Assembly: GCF_001644575.1 (NCBI RefSeq)
Contig: NZ_CP015596.1
Span: forward strand, 4,526,001-4,590,000
Source of the DNA: Mycobacterium adipatum
Lineage (GTDB): Bacteria; Actinomycetota; Actinomycetes; Mycobacteriales; Mycobacteriaceae
DNA: 64,000 nt
Direction of reading: 5' to 3'
Part shown: positions 35,977 to 43,408 of the stretch, one piece after another
Layout of the letters: every line of letters begins with the position of its first letter
Position numbering within the stretch: the first letter of the stretch is position 1
The notes under the pieces: generated by a model
Database searches by the model: none
Told to the model about the DNA's origin: nothing
The model's input: the letters and a program-made list of their open reading frames with translations, nothing else
Program-made: the position numbers and the translations under genes

Positions 35977-36822
35977 CTACCACTCATGCAAGCAGACCTC
36001 GCAGCGCCAGGTCTCCTCGCGCGGGCAGCAGCCACCCATGGTCCGCCACGGCGCCCATGACTCCGGATTCATGGGCATGCCGTACCCGATCGACTGGGTG
36101 CGCCGCGCCCCACACTCACCGCACGCGGGATGCCGATTGAACTGGAAGTCGATGAGCGACCGGAAGTGACCGTCTCGCATGCGCACGTGGCAACGGTCGC
36201 ACAGCACGCCCGGCCAGTCGCGCGCCGACTCCCGCAGCCAGGCCTGATACGGCCGCGCGGGCCCCGATTTGTCGTACGTCCTGATCGGCGAGTCCGGCAC
36301 CGGCCTCGGTATCGGGTCCACGGTGTGGACGTGGACCCGGTCACGGGCATCGTGCCCGCTGAGGTCGATCTCCTCGGCGCAGCAGGCGCACTTCCCGTTG
36401 CAGCGGAGCAGGATTCGCGCGGCCGCCACCGATGAGTGTCCCCAGCGATAGGCGACCCGGCCGTGTATCGGGGTCTCGTGCAGCGCGAGGATAGCCCGCT
36501 CGGCGTCATCGTCGTCGAATCGCCAGCTGTCGAACGCGCTGGGCAGGTCGAGCACCATCGCAAGCGTCGTCAGATCGACGAGATCAAGGCGATAATCCCG
36601 TAGCAAGGCGCCACCGAGCGGACCCTCGTGGTCGATGCGGGCCAGCTTTGTCAGCACCGACGCCGGGTCGGTGCCGAGCACGACTATCGCGTAATCGCCC
36701 GGCCGGGACTCCCCGAAGGCGTACTGCCAGGGCCGGTAGGGCGACGTGGGTTCGAGCAGGGTGATGATACCGTCTTTCCAATCGGCGGCCTCCAGGATGT
36801 GCAGGCGGATTCTTTGCGACAT
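35977..36822 (-). CDS. HNH-like zinc-binding protein
   Basis: A 281-residue protein. The middle part (about residues 135-220) has the layout of an HNH nuclease: a C-x-x-C-type pair in CACCAEEI, an HVHTVDP strand, then LCDRCHVRMRDGH. The C-terminal 50 residues add a second zinc ribbon (CGECG, then CEVC, near the end). The N-terminal half is unrecognised. It may cut DNA. It ends next to the pnuC scar, inside the block bracketed by direct repeats. No partner gene is obvious. Confidence 0.62.
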   Translation of the reverse strand: MSQRIRLHILEAADWKDGIITLLEPTSPYRPWQYAFGESRPGDYAIVVLGTDPASVLTKLARIDHEGPLGGALLRDYRLDLVDLTTLAMVLDLPSAFDSWRFDDDDAERAILALHETPIHGRVAYRWGHSSVAAARILLRCNGKCACCAEEIDLSGHDARDRVHVHTVDPIPRPVPDSPIRTYDKSGPARPYQAWLRESARDWPGVLCDRCHVRMRDGHFRSLIDFQFNRHPACGECGARRTQSIGYGMPMNPESWAPWRTMGGCCPREETWRCEVCLHEW

Positions 36823-36882
36823 CCTGCAATTATTCCAGTCAGGTATGACATTTTCGCTTGCTTGGACTTTGCTGCCAGGCGC

Positions 36883-37686
36883 TCAGGGTGTCGTGTCGCG
36901 CGCCCGTTCGATCTGGCTCTTGATCTCCCGGTAGGCCTGCACCCGCGCCATGACCGCCTCGACCGCCGAGTCCGTCGGCGCGGCTTCCGGTGTGGCCTCG
37001 ATGCCGTAGAGCATCGCGCTGAGCTTGCCGTGCAACTCGGCCCGCTGTTCGGCGACCCGGGCGTCCTCGCGCTCGGTGCGCAGCGACTCGTCGATGAGGT
37101 GCGCCTCGGTGGCGCACCTGACGATCAACGCGACTCGCTCGTGGGCGGCGCCTTCCAGGTTCGCAATGGTGGTTCTGGCCTCGGCGAGGAGTCTGCGGTC
37201 ATCAGCACTGGGCTTGTCCAGCACTGACAGCTTGCCGGTGACGGCACTCAGGGCGTGTGCTTTCGCGAAGCCGTCGGCGATGCCGGCGATATCGGCGCTG
37301 AAGTCGATGTCGCCCAGCCACCCAGCACGCGCGGCCTCGGAGCCAGCCACCTCTTTGACCGCGCTCAGCGCAGACTCCATCAGCACGGCATTCCGGTGGC
37401 CGAGCAGATCGATGCGCGACTGCTTATCCCTGCGCTCCCACTCCTCGCGGTCACGCTTAGCGGCCGCTGCCTGCGCCGCGCGTTCCACGCGTGCTCGGTC
37501 CTCGGCCTCTGCACGGCGCTGTTCCGCGGCTTTGATTGCCGCGGAGGCGATCCAGCAGACCAACATGAACGCCGCCAGGGCCCCGAGGGCGATCCAGACC
37601 TCTTTCGGCACCGCGGCGATGAGTACGACGACAAAGACAAACAGGACGCCCGCCCCTCCAGACCCGCCGGATGAACCCTTACTCAC
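36883..37686 (-). CDS. Two-helix membrane protein with coiled coil
   Basis: A 267-residue protein with a glycine/serine-rich start, two adjacent membrane helices (about residues 13-28 and 31-52), a long charged coiled coil (about 52-95, rich in Glu, Arg and Ala) and a helical C-terminal domain. GTG 37686 is preferred because GGAGCGGAAC lies just upstream; ATG 37728 would add 14 residues but leave almost no leader after the promoter. It is controlled by a PafBC-type promoter. The function is unknown; a membrane-bound damage response protein is inference. Confidence 0.65.
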   Translation of the reverse strand: MSKGSSGGSGGAGVLFVFVVVLIAAVPKEVWIALGALAAFMLVCWIASAAIKAAEQRRAEAEDRARVERAAQAAAAKRDREEWERRDKQSRIDLLGHRNAVLMESALSAVKEVAGSEAARAGWLGDIDFSADIAGIADGFAKAHALSAVTGKLSVLDKPSADDRRLLAEARTTIANLEGAAHERVALIVRCATEAHLIDESLRTEREDARVAEQRAELHGKLSAMLYGIEATPEAAPTDSAVEAVMARVQAYREIKSQIERARDTTP

Positions 37687-37739
37687 CGTTCCGCTCCATT
37701 CACCATCGGCTGCACCGGATGTGCGCATGACAGCCGGAC

Positions 37740-37762
37740 AGAATGACAGCTGCCACCGACAA
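37740..37762 (-). promoter_or_regulatory. PafBC/RecA-NDp type promoter, copy 2
   Basis: On the minus strand: TTGTCGGTG (37762-37754), eight bases, CATTCT (37745-37740). It directs transcription into the coiled-coil membrane gene. Flanking bases, including the GTCCGGCT that follows, are shared with the copy at 30256-30278. Confidence 0.75.
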
Positions 37763-37836
37763 GTTCCCGGCTCAGCGCAAGCAGTGCCGGGGCGAAGCGG
37801 ACCCGGGGTGAGTGCGCGCTGAGGGACAGGCGCCGC

Positions 37837-38298
37837 TCAGGGCTGCGTGCCGCCCGGCTCGAGCCACAGGGGTAATGCTCGTTCTTCGACTCCGCGCGCC
37901 CGGACGTCCTGTAGCCACAGCGCGTAGGTGTGTTGGTGGGTCCTGCCCAACGACTTCCCGTTGTCCGTGAGGCGCAGCCATACAGTCCATGGCCAACCGG
38001 CACGGTCATGGAAATTGTCTACGTATTCGACCGATAGCCGCCGCAACGATGCATCTGGTGATGCGCTCCACCGCTCGAAGCGCGCACCGTGCTCACGCAG
38101 GCCACCGATCTCGGCGACGCCCTCACTTATCAGCGAGAGAACCAGTCCCATCACCGTCTGTTGAACCTCTTCAAGGCTGGACGAGAGATTTTCTTCGGCT
38201 ACGTGTCGGTGGACCTGCCACAGCTTGAGCCAGTCATGCAGGCCCTCCACAAGCAGTTTCTCTCGTGCCGAGAGGGCGTCGCGGGGATGCGCGGTCAT
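37837..38298 (-). CDS. Hypothetical helical protein
   Basis: A 153-residue soluble protein without signal or membrane segments. The first half is helical (EKLLVEGLHDWLKLWQVH), and the second half has a W-P-W-T-V-W-L-R-L strand and a T-H-Q-H-T-Y-A-L-W-L-Q-D motif. I do not recognise the family. It is divergent from the small membrane gene at 38457 and lies downstream of nothing on its own strand, so it has its own promoter in 38299-38456. Confidence 0.6.
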   Translation of the reverse strand: MTAHPRDALSAREKLLVEGLHDWLKLWQVHRHVAEENLSSSLEEVQQTVMGLVLSLISEGVAEIGGLREHGARFERWSASPDASLRRLSVEYVDNFHDRAGWPWTVWLRLTDNGKSLGRTHQHTYALWLQDVRARGVEERALPLWLEPGGTQP

Positions 38299-38456
38299 GG
38301 TCTCGAAGGTATCGAACCGACGCCGTCGCGGACGCGGGATGCTGACCGGACGTGTCGGAGCTATCGTGACTGCCGGTCTCTCGTGCGGCGGGGCCAGGTG
38401 GGGAGAGAGTTGGCGATGAGGCAGAGCGGCGGAGACACTCGTCTGATAAATGGGAA

Positions 38457-38813
38457 GTGAGCAGCACGTTGGTTGAGACGGGTATTATTCTCTGCGCCGC
38501 AGCGTCTTTCGTCGTCGGCATTGTGGGCAGCGCCTTTCCCATCCTCAAGTCGCGGAAACTTTCAACGGCATCCATACAGCGTCGTTTCTATTGGACGGGA
38601 TGCGTGTCGGCGCTGGCGCTTCTGTTCCTTGCCCGTCTCGACAGGTGGCCGTCCAACCTGTACTTGATCTTCATCTGCGGCACAGTCGTGATCGCGATCG
38701 CTTTCTTCCGAACGTCACACATCAAGATCAATGGTCGGATCTGGGCGGCATACGCAGTGCTCCGTCGGCCCGATGCGCCGCCCGCGGTGCCGCAACATCA
38801 CGACGAGGTCTGA
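38457..38813 (+). CDS. Small membrane protein, paralogue of 30304-30939
   Basis: A 118-residue membrane protein with three hydrophobic segments (about residues 7-28, 46-60 and 66-83). After the last it has FRTSHIKINGR followed by LRRPDAPP, matching FRTSYLKIGGR and RTRPDPP of the longer protein at 30304-30939, with R-R-x-Y-W shared upstream. It looks like the N-terminal half of that protein alone. The GTG start follows AATGGGAA. The function is unknown. The HNH gene begins 80 bases downstream. Confidence 0.65.
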   Translation: MSSTLVETGIILCAAASFVVGIVGSAFPILKSRKLSTASIQRRFYWTGCVSALALLFLARLDRWPSNLYLIFICGTVVIAIAFFRTSHIKINGRIWAAYAVLRRPDAPPAVPQHHDEV

Positions 38814-38893
38814 CTCAAGCAGTCTGGGCGCGGTCGACTGGGAATGACCCACTTCAGCGGTCCTTGAGACCCGCCTCGTGGTACCAAAGCAAT

Positions 38894-39967
38894 GTGCCGG
38901 ACGCCATCGATCCCCTGCTGCTCGGGCAGCGTGTGGTGGCGATCCTGGAGACCGGCCTGCGGGTCGCGACCTACAAGCTCGCAACGCTGATGGCGCTCAT
39001 CGACCATTGCATCGAGAACCTGCCCGAGCACCCGGCGGACCAACTGGCCGTTTCGATCCCCGATCTCGCGCACCGTGTCCTCCAGCTGTACTGGCGCCAG
39101 GTCCGCCCATTCGAGGGGCATGACCTGCGCCAGTCCAGCGGCGAGAAAGAGCGAATCCCGCGTGCCGTCAGAGCGTTGCGCGCCGCCACGCCGGCCTCCT
39201 CGTTGAGCGTGGCAATGATGGCTGCCCCGGAGGTCTACCAGACGTCCATTGACGAGATCGGCTTGTGCCTGGCTCAGCAGCCGCTGTACCGGCTGCAACG
39301 ATTGCCCGGCGGCGACCTCACCGATCCGTTCCTGTACGACGACAGCTTCCTGCACTCGAATGTGTCGCGGCGTACGTTGCGTGCCCACAATGACGCGATC
39401 GTGCTGATGCCGGGGGTGGCAGCCGGTCTCGCCCGGCTGGCCGGTCTGCTCAAGCCCGCGCTGGAGATCATGTGGGTCGACGATGTGCGACGGATGAACA
39501 AGTTCCTCACCGCCGAGGTGCCGGATATCGCCGGGCACCTGTTCGGGCGGGACCGCACGGCGCTGGCCGCGGTACGTGGTCCGTTCAAAGATGCGTTCGG
39601 CGCGCGTTGCTTCTACTGCGATACCCATCTGCCGGCCGACAACCCGATCGACCATGTGCTGCCATGGTCACTTGTCGGTATCGACGGACTGGCCAATCTC
39701 GTGTTGGCGTGTGCGCGGTGCAACACCGACAAACGCCATGCGCTGCCGGCGGTCGACCTCGTCGACAGAGTGCTCGGCCGTGACCGCGGGGTGCTGGAGC
39801 AGATCGCCGGTGAGATCCGTTGGCCGACCGAGTACCAGCGCGTCGCCGCCGCGGCGCGTGGGATCTACGGGAGTCAGCCACCGGGAATTGCGACGTGGTC
39901 GGGGTACAAGGCCAGCGTGCGTCTCGACATCGGGTTCCCGCCCCGATGGATGGATTCGCCCAGCTGA
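38894..39967 (+). CDS. HNH endonuclease
   Basis: A 357-residue protein with an HNH nuclease core near residues 237-285: CFYCDTHLP, then the active-site IDHVLPWS and LVLACARCNTDK, giving the two zinc-binding C-x-x-C pairs and the His/Asn residues of the fold. The first 230 residues are helical and unrecognised. It should cut double-stranded or structured DNA. GTG 38894 is the first start that avoids overlap with the upstream gene. It ends seven bases before the damage-type promoter of the first EEP cassette. Confidence 0.8.
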   Translation: MPDAIDPLLLGQRVVAILETGLRVATYKLATLMALIDHCIENLPEHPADQLAVSIPDLAHRVLQLYWRQVRPFEGHDLRQSSGEKERIPRAVRALRAATPASSLSVAMMAAPEVYQTSIDEIGLCLAQQPLYRLQRLPGGDLTDPFLYDDSFLHSNVSRRTLRAHNDAIVLMPGVAAGLARLAGLLKPALEIMWVDDVRRMNKFLTAEVPDIAGHLFGRDRTALAAVRGPFKDAFGARCFYCDTHLPADNPIDHVLPWSLVGIDGLANLVLACARCNTDKRHALPAVDLVDRVLGRDRGVLEQIAGEIRWPTEYQRVAAAARGIYGSQPPGIATWSGYKASVRLDIGFPPRWMDSPS

Positions 39968-39973
39968 GCGGAC

Positions 39974-39996
39974 TTGTCGGTGGTGACCCTCATACT
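39974..39996 (+). promoter_or_regulatory. PafBC/RecA-NDp type promoter, copy 3
   Basis: TTGTCGGTG (39974-39982), eight bases, CATACT (39991-39996), 44 bases before the first EEP gene. The stretch from GGACTTGTCGG to GATCGGCTCGCTGG is almost identical to the one at 45338-45360, so the promoter was duplicated with the cassette. Confidence 0.78.
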
Positions 39997-40040
39997 GATC
40001 GGCTCGCTGGAGATTCCACGTCGAGCGAGAGGACACTCCA

Positions 40041-40748
40041 GTGGGCACGAGGCTCGCGACGAACAACATCCGACACGGCGGCACCAAGTCCGCCGAGGCG
40101 CTGACCACCCGACTGCTTGGCTACGACGCCGACATCCTGGTGGTCACCGAGTTCCGCGCCAACGCGGCCGGCGCGCGGCTGATCGACCGTCTGGAGCAGG
40201 CCGGCTACGACACCTCGCATCCCGCGGTCGGGCCGAAGTTGAACACCGTGCTGATCGCCGCGCGCATCGGTATCGACCGGTCATGGTTGTTCAGCGAGTC
40301 GCTCGATCCGCGACATCTGTGGTGCGCCGAAATCGACGGCGCCTACGTGTGCGGGGTGTACATGCCGCAGAACACCGCGAAGTTGCCCTACTGGGAGGCG
40401 CTGATCCGGGATGCCCCGACGAGTGGCATCGACCTGCTGATTGGCGACTTCAACACCGGTACCAACGATCTCGACAAGGATCCGCACGGAGCCAAGTTCA
40501 TCGGACCGGAGATGCCCGGCCGCCTGATCGACTCCGGATACACCGACATGTGGCGATCGCTGCACCCCGATGTCCGCGAGTACTCGTGGTTCAGCCGGCC
40601 CGAGGACAACGGGTTTCGACTCGACTACGTGTACGCAGCGCCGGACCTCGCGCAGCGGATTGGGTTCTGCGAGTTCGACCATGCCCCACGGTTGAAGGGC
40701 GAAACCGACCATTCAGGCCTGGTAGCCGTCGTGCAGGACTGGCCATGA
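40041..40748 (+). CDS. EEP-family nuclease, cassette copy 1
   Basis: A 235-residue protein of the endonuclease/exonuclease/phosphatase superfamily (exonuclease III, DNase I fold). Catalytic positions are visible: Asn8/Asn9, Glu37 in TEFRA, Asp136 and Asn138 in GDFN, and Asp223-His224 in TDHSG. It is shorter than exonuclease III and lacks extra domains. It probably cuts DNA, though phosphodiesterase or RNase activity is possible. It is the first gene of the EEP-HTH-VWA cassette behind a damage-type promoter. The operator of the next gene starts 14 bases after its stop. Confidence 0.85.
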   Translation: MGTRLATNNIRHGGTKSAEALTTRLLGYDADILVVTEFRANAAGARLIDRLEQAGYDTSHPAVGPKLNTVLIAARIGIDRSWLFSESLDPRHLWCAEIDGAYVCGVYMPQNTAKLPYWEALIRDAPTSGIDLLIGDFNTGTNDLDKDPHGAKFIGPEMPGRLIDSGYTDMWRSLHPDVREYSWFSRPEDNGFRLDYVYAAPDLAQRIGFCEFDHAPRLKGETDHSGLVAVVQDWP

Positions 40749-40761
40749 CCGATTCCTGCAT

Positions 40762-40794
40762 CCGCAGTTATTGCGGATTCCGCACTTTGTGCGG
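40762..40794. promoter_or_regulatory. Tandem palindromic operator, copy 1
   Basis: Two inverted repeats of the form CCGCA-N5-TGCGG stand 18 bases apart, start to start (40762-40776 CCGCAGTTATTGCGG and 40780-40794). They lie between the EEP and HTH genes, 12 bases before the HTH start. The same pair with the same spacing occurs at 46115-46147, while the surrounding intergenic bases differ more. This is the likely binding site of the HTH protein itself. Confidence 0.75.
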
Positions 40795-40805
40795 TATTGT
40801 GGTAC

Positions 40806-41186
40806 ATGCCCAGCCGGTACGAACACATCCGCGCAGACCTCGCACACGCCGAGACTGCGACCTCCGCAGACCAAGCCCTGCAACACCTTCGGTCGGTTCT
40901 CACAGAGGTCGGCCAGCTACTCGACGAGCAGTTGGCGCGTGCTGTCGTCGACGACGAAATGTCGATCGCGGCGGCCGGGAAAAGTGCCGGGCTCACCGAG
41001 AACGCGGTCGGCCCGCGCCTGGCCAGCACGCCGAGGCTGAACCCGTACGTCAGCAGTGGCGACCGGATCACCGCCGAAGACGTCAAACGCGCCCGTAACG
41101 ACAAGCACGCCAAGACTCCACTGCCACCCGCTCCCCCGACCGAACCGATGCGGTTCAAGCCGCGCCGAAACAGCAAGCCTCGCTAG
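40806..41186 (+). CDS. Small HTH protein, cassette copy 1
   Basis: A 126-residue basic protein. An N-terminal helical region (RYEHIRADLAHAE, then LRSVLTEVGQLLDEQL) is followed by a helix-turn-helix-like segment, SIAAAGKSAGLTENAVGPRL (about residues 54-73), and a basic, proline-rich tail. ATG 40806 starts at the point where both cassette copies align. The tandem palindromes directly upstream suggest it represses its own gene and the downstream VWA gene. The family is not known to me beyond this context. Confidence 0.75.
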   Translation: MPSRYEHIRADLAHAETATSADQALQHLRSVLTEVGQLLDEQLARAVVDDEMSIAAAGKSAGLTENAVGPRLASTPRLNPYVSSGDRITAEDVKRARNDKHAKTPLPPAPPTEPMRFKPRRNSKPR

Positions 41187-41209
41187 TTCACCACCGAAAG
41201 GAACCGACC

Positions 41210-41854
41210 ATGTCGAACCAGAACCTCACTCTGATCGCCTTCCTGCTGGATCGCTCCGGATCGATGCAATCGATCAAGTCCGACGTGGTCGGCGGCTTCG
41301 ATGCCTTTCTCACCGAGCAGCGCGCCGGCGACGGCGAATGCCGCGTGACCCTCGCCCAGTTCGACAGCGAATACGAGGTCGTCTACCACGCCCTGCCCGT
41401 CGATGAAGTGCCTGCGCTGGAACTGAATCCACGCAACAGCACCGCGCTGCTGGACTCGATGGGCAAGCTCATCACCGACACGGCAGCCGAGATCGCCGCA
41501 CTCGGCGAGGACGACAAGCCGGGTTCTGTCATCGTCGCGATCATGACCGACGGCATGGAGAACGCCAGCCACGAATGGAGCCGACCGGCGATCAAATCGC
41601 TCGTCGAGCAGCAGACCACTGAATTCGGTTGGGAATTCCTCTATATGGGCGCCGATCAGGATGCCGTCGAGGTCGGCAAGGATCTCGGGGTCAAAGCCGA
41701 GCAGGCGGTCACCTACGGCCGGGGGAAGTCCCGGGAGGCGATGGCTGCAATGTCGGGGAACGTGCGGGGGTACCGCCGCGCAAAGATGGCCGATGTCGAT
41801 GCTGGGATGCCCGGGTTCAGTGAGGACCAGCGGTCAGAGTTGTCGGACGACTGA
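41210..41854 (+). CDS. VWA-domain protein, cassette copy 1
   Basis: A 214-residue single von Willebrand factor A domain. The metal-ion adhesion site is intact: DRSGSM at residues 14-19, a Thr in NSTALLDS, and MTDGMEN for the last aspartate. It has no signal peptide, so it probably acts inside the cell, binding a partner in a metal-dependent way. The ribosome site GAAAGGAAC is clear. By my count it differs from the second copy at about 29 of 214 residues, so the duplication is moderately old. Confidence 0.88.
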   Translation: MSNQNLTLIAFLLDRSGSMQSIKSDVVGGFDAFLTEQRAGDGECRVTLAQFDSEYEVVYHALPVDEVPALELNPRNSTALLDSMGKLITDTAAEIAALGEDDKPGSVIVAIMTDGMENASHEWSRPAIKSLVEQQTTEFGWEFLYMGADQDAVEVGKDLGVKAEQAVTYGRGKSREAMAAMSGNVRGYRRAKMADVDAGMPGFSEDQRSELSDD

Positions 41855-41941
41855 CGCAGGCGGCCGAAGCGGCGATGTGTGGCGCTATCAGTACGTTCGA
41901 CGTACGAGGCCGAAGAGTCAACCCAGACACCGAATCAAGCG

Positions 41942-42112
41942 TTACCCGGTCTCGTTCGTCAGGGCCAATTCGGCGTCAGCGAAGAGGACTTCCAAAGAGC
42001 GCTTCCATGGTGGCAGATCGCGCGACAGCGTCAGCCACGTGAGTTGGCGGTTGACCTCGTCGGCGAGCCACCCCTGAATGTGCAGTAACTCCTTGGCCGC
42101 CTTGCGATCCAT
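41942..42112 (-). CDS. Very small protein after HTH gene
   Basis: A 56-residue reading frame, MDRKAAKELLHIQGWLADEV at the start and ending ALTNETG, too short for most gene finders. Its ATG overlaps the stop of the HTH gene (TGATG), which supports real translation. The start resembles that of DUF86/HEPN proteins (A-x-x-x-L-L-H-I-x-x-W-L), but it is less than half their length and lacks the R-x4-6-H motif, so it may be a remnant of a HEPN toxin. Low certainty. Confidence 0.4.
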   Translation of the reverse strand: MDRKAAKELLHIQGWLADEVNRQLTWLTLSRDLPPWKRSLEVLFADAELALTNETG

Positions 42113-42288
42113 CAGAGCAGCACCGCCTCACGGTGGATGTCGTCGTCGAGCTTCGGGGCGGACTTGAGTTGCTGGCTCACTGCGGGCTGGCTGACACCCA
42201 ACTCCTGGGCGGTCTCACGCTGGGACTTTCCGGCGGCCAGCATGGCACGCAGTGCCGGGACGCGGCGCAACCGCGCGGTGCTTTTCAT
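42112..42288 (-). CDS. Short HTH protein
   Basis: A 58-residue protein that is nearly all helix-turn-helix: LRRVPALRAMLAAGKSQ, then ETAQELGVSQPAVSQQLKSA. In mycobacteria the same HTH usually forms the N-terminus of an MNT-type nucleotidyltransferase antitoxin. Here it stops after the HTH and is followed by a tiny frame that resembles the start of a HEPN partner. This could be a decayed HEPN/MNT pair, or a stand-alone regulator. ATG 42288 is the only good start. Confidence 0.5.
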   Translation of the reverse strand: MKSTARLRRVPALRAMLAAGKSQRETAQELGVSQPAVSQQLKSAPKLDDDIHREAVLL

Positions 42289-42361
42289 CGCGACGAGCGC
42301 GCTGATACTCCGCCCCTAGCTCCATAGGGACACCCAATCACCCTCGTGTGCTCGTGGGCCG

Positions 42362-42511
42362 TTGACCGCGGCCGGGCATTCCTGGGTGCTAATGACCGGG
42401 ACGCTGGTGCAGCGGGTGGATGTCGCGACACGGACGGTCGAGCCGCTGGTGGCGTTGCGGGCGCGGTTCGGGGAGCCGTTGCGCGGGCCGGCGTGTGAGC
42501 TAACGCGGTGA
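42362..42511 (+). pseudogene. C-terminal gene remnant (RFGEPLRGP)
   Basis: A stretch coding for H-S-W-V-L-M-T-G-T-L, then VATRTVEPLVALRARFGEPL and stopping at 42511. No start or N-terminal part is present. The last 16 codons correspond to the 3' end of the pnuC scar at 35926-35973. The W-V-L-x-T-G-x-L-x-x-R pattern resembles the end of P-loop kinases such as NadR-like proteins, which would fit a former pnuC operon, but this is inference. The rest of 42289-42530 holds nothing else recognisable. Confidence 0.5.
42463..42491 (+). repeat. 29-base direct repeat, right copy
   Basis: Same 29-base unit as 35925-35953 with one base changed (T for C after GAGCCG). It lies inside the C-terminal remnant and marks the right end of the 6.5-kb bracketed block. 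Confidence 0.8.
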
Positions 42512-42530
42512 GCCGAATTGATCTGTCGCC

Positions 42531-42842
42531 CTACTCGTACCGCACCGCAGTATCGAGAGCCCCGCCGGCCTCCTGGTCCTGCCGGTCATAGACATCGGCA
42601 GCGGCGCGTAACGAATCACCCAGGGCCGTCAGGTCAGAACGTAGCCGTGCCGCCTGTGCTTCCAGCACGTCGATAAACTTCCCGAAGCCGGGTGTGCCCT
42701 TTTCCTTCCAGGCCGCGCCTTGGGTCGAGACACTGTCGGCGACCGCCGCGCGATTGGAGGACGCCTCGCCGGCGACTACCGCCATCTGATCAGCGGACAG
42801 CCGGACCTGGGCCGTCGACACGACGATGCTCTCGTGACTCAT
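42531..42842 (-). CDS. WXG100-like type VII secretion protein
   Basis: A 103-residue helix-hairpin-helix protein of WXG100/Esx-like type. The turn lies at AAWKEKGTPG (W-x-x-x-G rather than strict W-x-G), with long helices on both sides and a C-terminal helix ending DRQDQEAGGALDTAVRYE. ATG 42842 overlaps the stop of the lipoprotein gene (ATGA), and the three genes 45234 to 42531 form one operon. It probably forms a complex with the large hydrolase for export by an ESX system. Confidence 0.72.
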   Translation of the reverse strand: MSHESIVVSTAQVRLSADQMAVVAGEASSNRAAVADSVSTQGAAWKEKGTPGFGKFIDVLEAQAARLRSDLTALGDSLRAAADVYDRQDQEAGGALDTAVRYE

Positions 42843-43408
42843 GGCGCGCCGCTCCCCCCGGCGGGCAGTCGGCACGCAATGGTGCCCGTGATCAGTGACG
42901 CCTCGATCGAGCCAAACCTCAGCTCACGACCGTCGTCGCTGGTGATCCGAATATCATGGGCACCTGAAGAATTGTGCATGGCTGAACCGTTCGTCAAGCC
43001 CTCTTCAGCAGCCAGACGCTCGACGGCGGGCAGCACGAGCGCCCACTCCTCATCGGTGAACGAATGTTGTGAGGTGAGGTTCGCGAAGTACATCCGGACC
43101 CCCCTCTGCCCGTTGTTGTCACAGGCGCCCCGCGACTCTTCACGACGCCAGGTCCATGGGTCGCTCGCGGGTACCAGCCGGGAGACCTCGGTGCGGACCC
43201 GCTCGATGAGGTCCAGCATCTGGGCGCGGGTGGCTTCGATATCGGGCAGGTTCTTGATATCCACCTTGGGTACATCCTCGTTGATTATCGGGGAGTCGTA
43301 ACTGGGGTCGGAGCCGAAACTGTCGCCACCGCCGCAGCCAGCGAGGGCCAGGGTCGCGGCCGCAAACGCTACCGCCAGCCACAGACCAGCGACTCGCGTC
43401 GTCCTCAT
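42839..43408 (-). CDS. LppA-like lipoprotein
   Basis: A 189-residue lipoprotein with a signal peptide and lipobox L-A-G-C (Cys25). The mature part resembles LppA/LppB of M. tuberculosis: a MLDLIERVRTEVSRLVP helix, an R-G-A-C segment, DEEWALVLPAVERLA, and a final G-T-I-A-C-R-L, with cysteines likely paired. In M. tuberculosis lppA lies next to Rv2542, a relative of the large hydrolase here, so the gene pair is conserved. An immunity or chaperone role for the exported partner is inference. It overlaps both neighbours by four bases. Confidence 0.78.
   Translation of the reverse strand: MRTTRVAGLWLAVAFAAATLALAGCGGGDSFGSDPSYDSPIINEDVPKVDIKNLPDIEATRAQMLDLIERVRTEVSRLVPASDPWTWRREESRGACDNNGQRGVRMYFANLTSQHSFTDEEWALVLPAVERLAAEEGLTNGSAMHNSSGAHDIRITSDDGRELRFGSIEASLITGTIACRLPAGGSGAP

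Noticed and set aside
38350..38375. Fifth PafBC-type promoter before 38457
   Set aside because: GTGTCGGAG differs from TTGTCGGTG at two positions and no CATWCT follows at eight bases.
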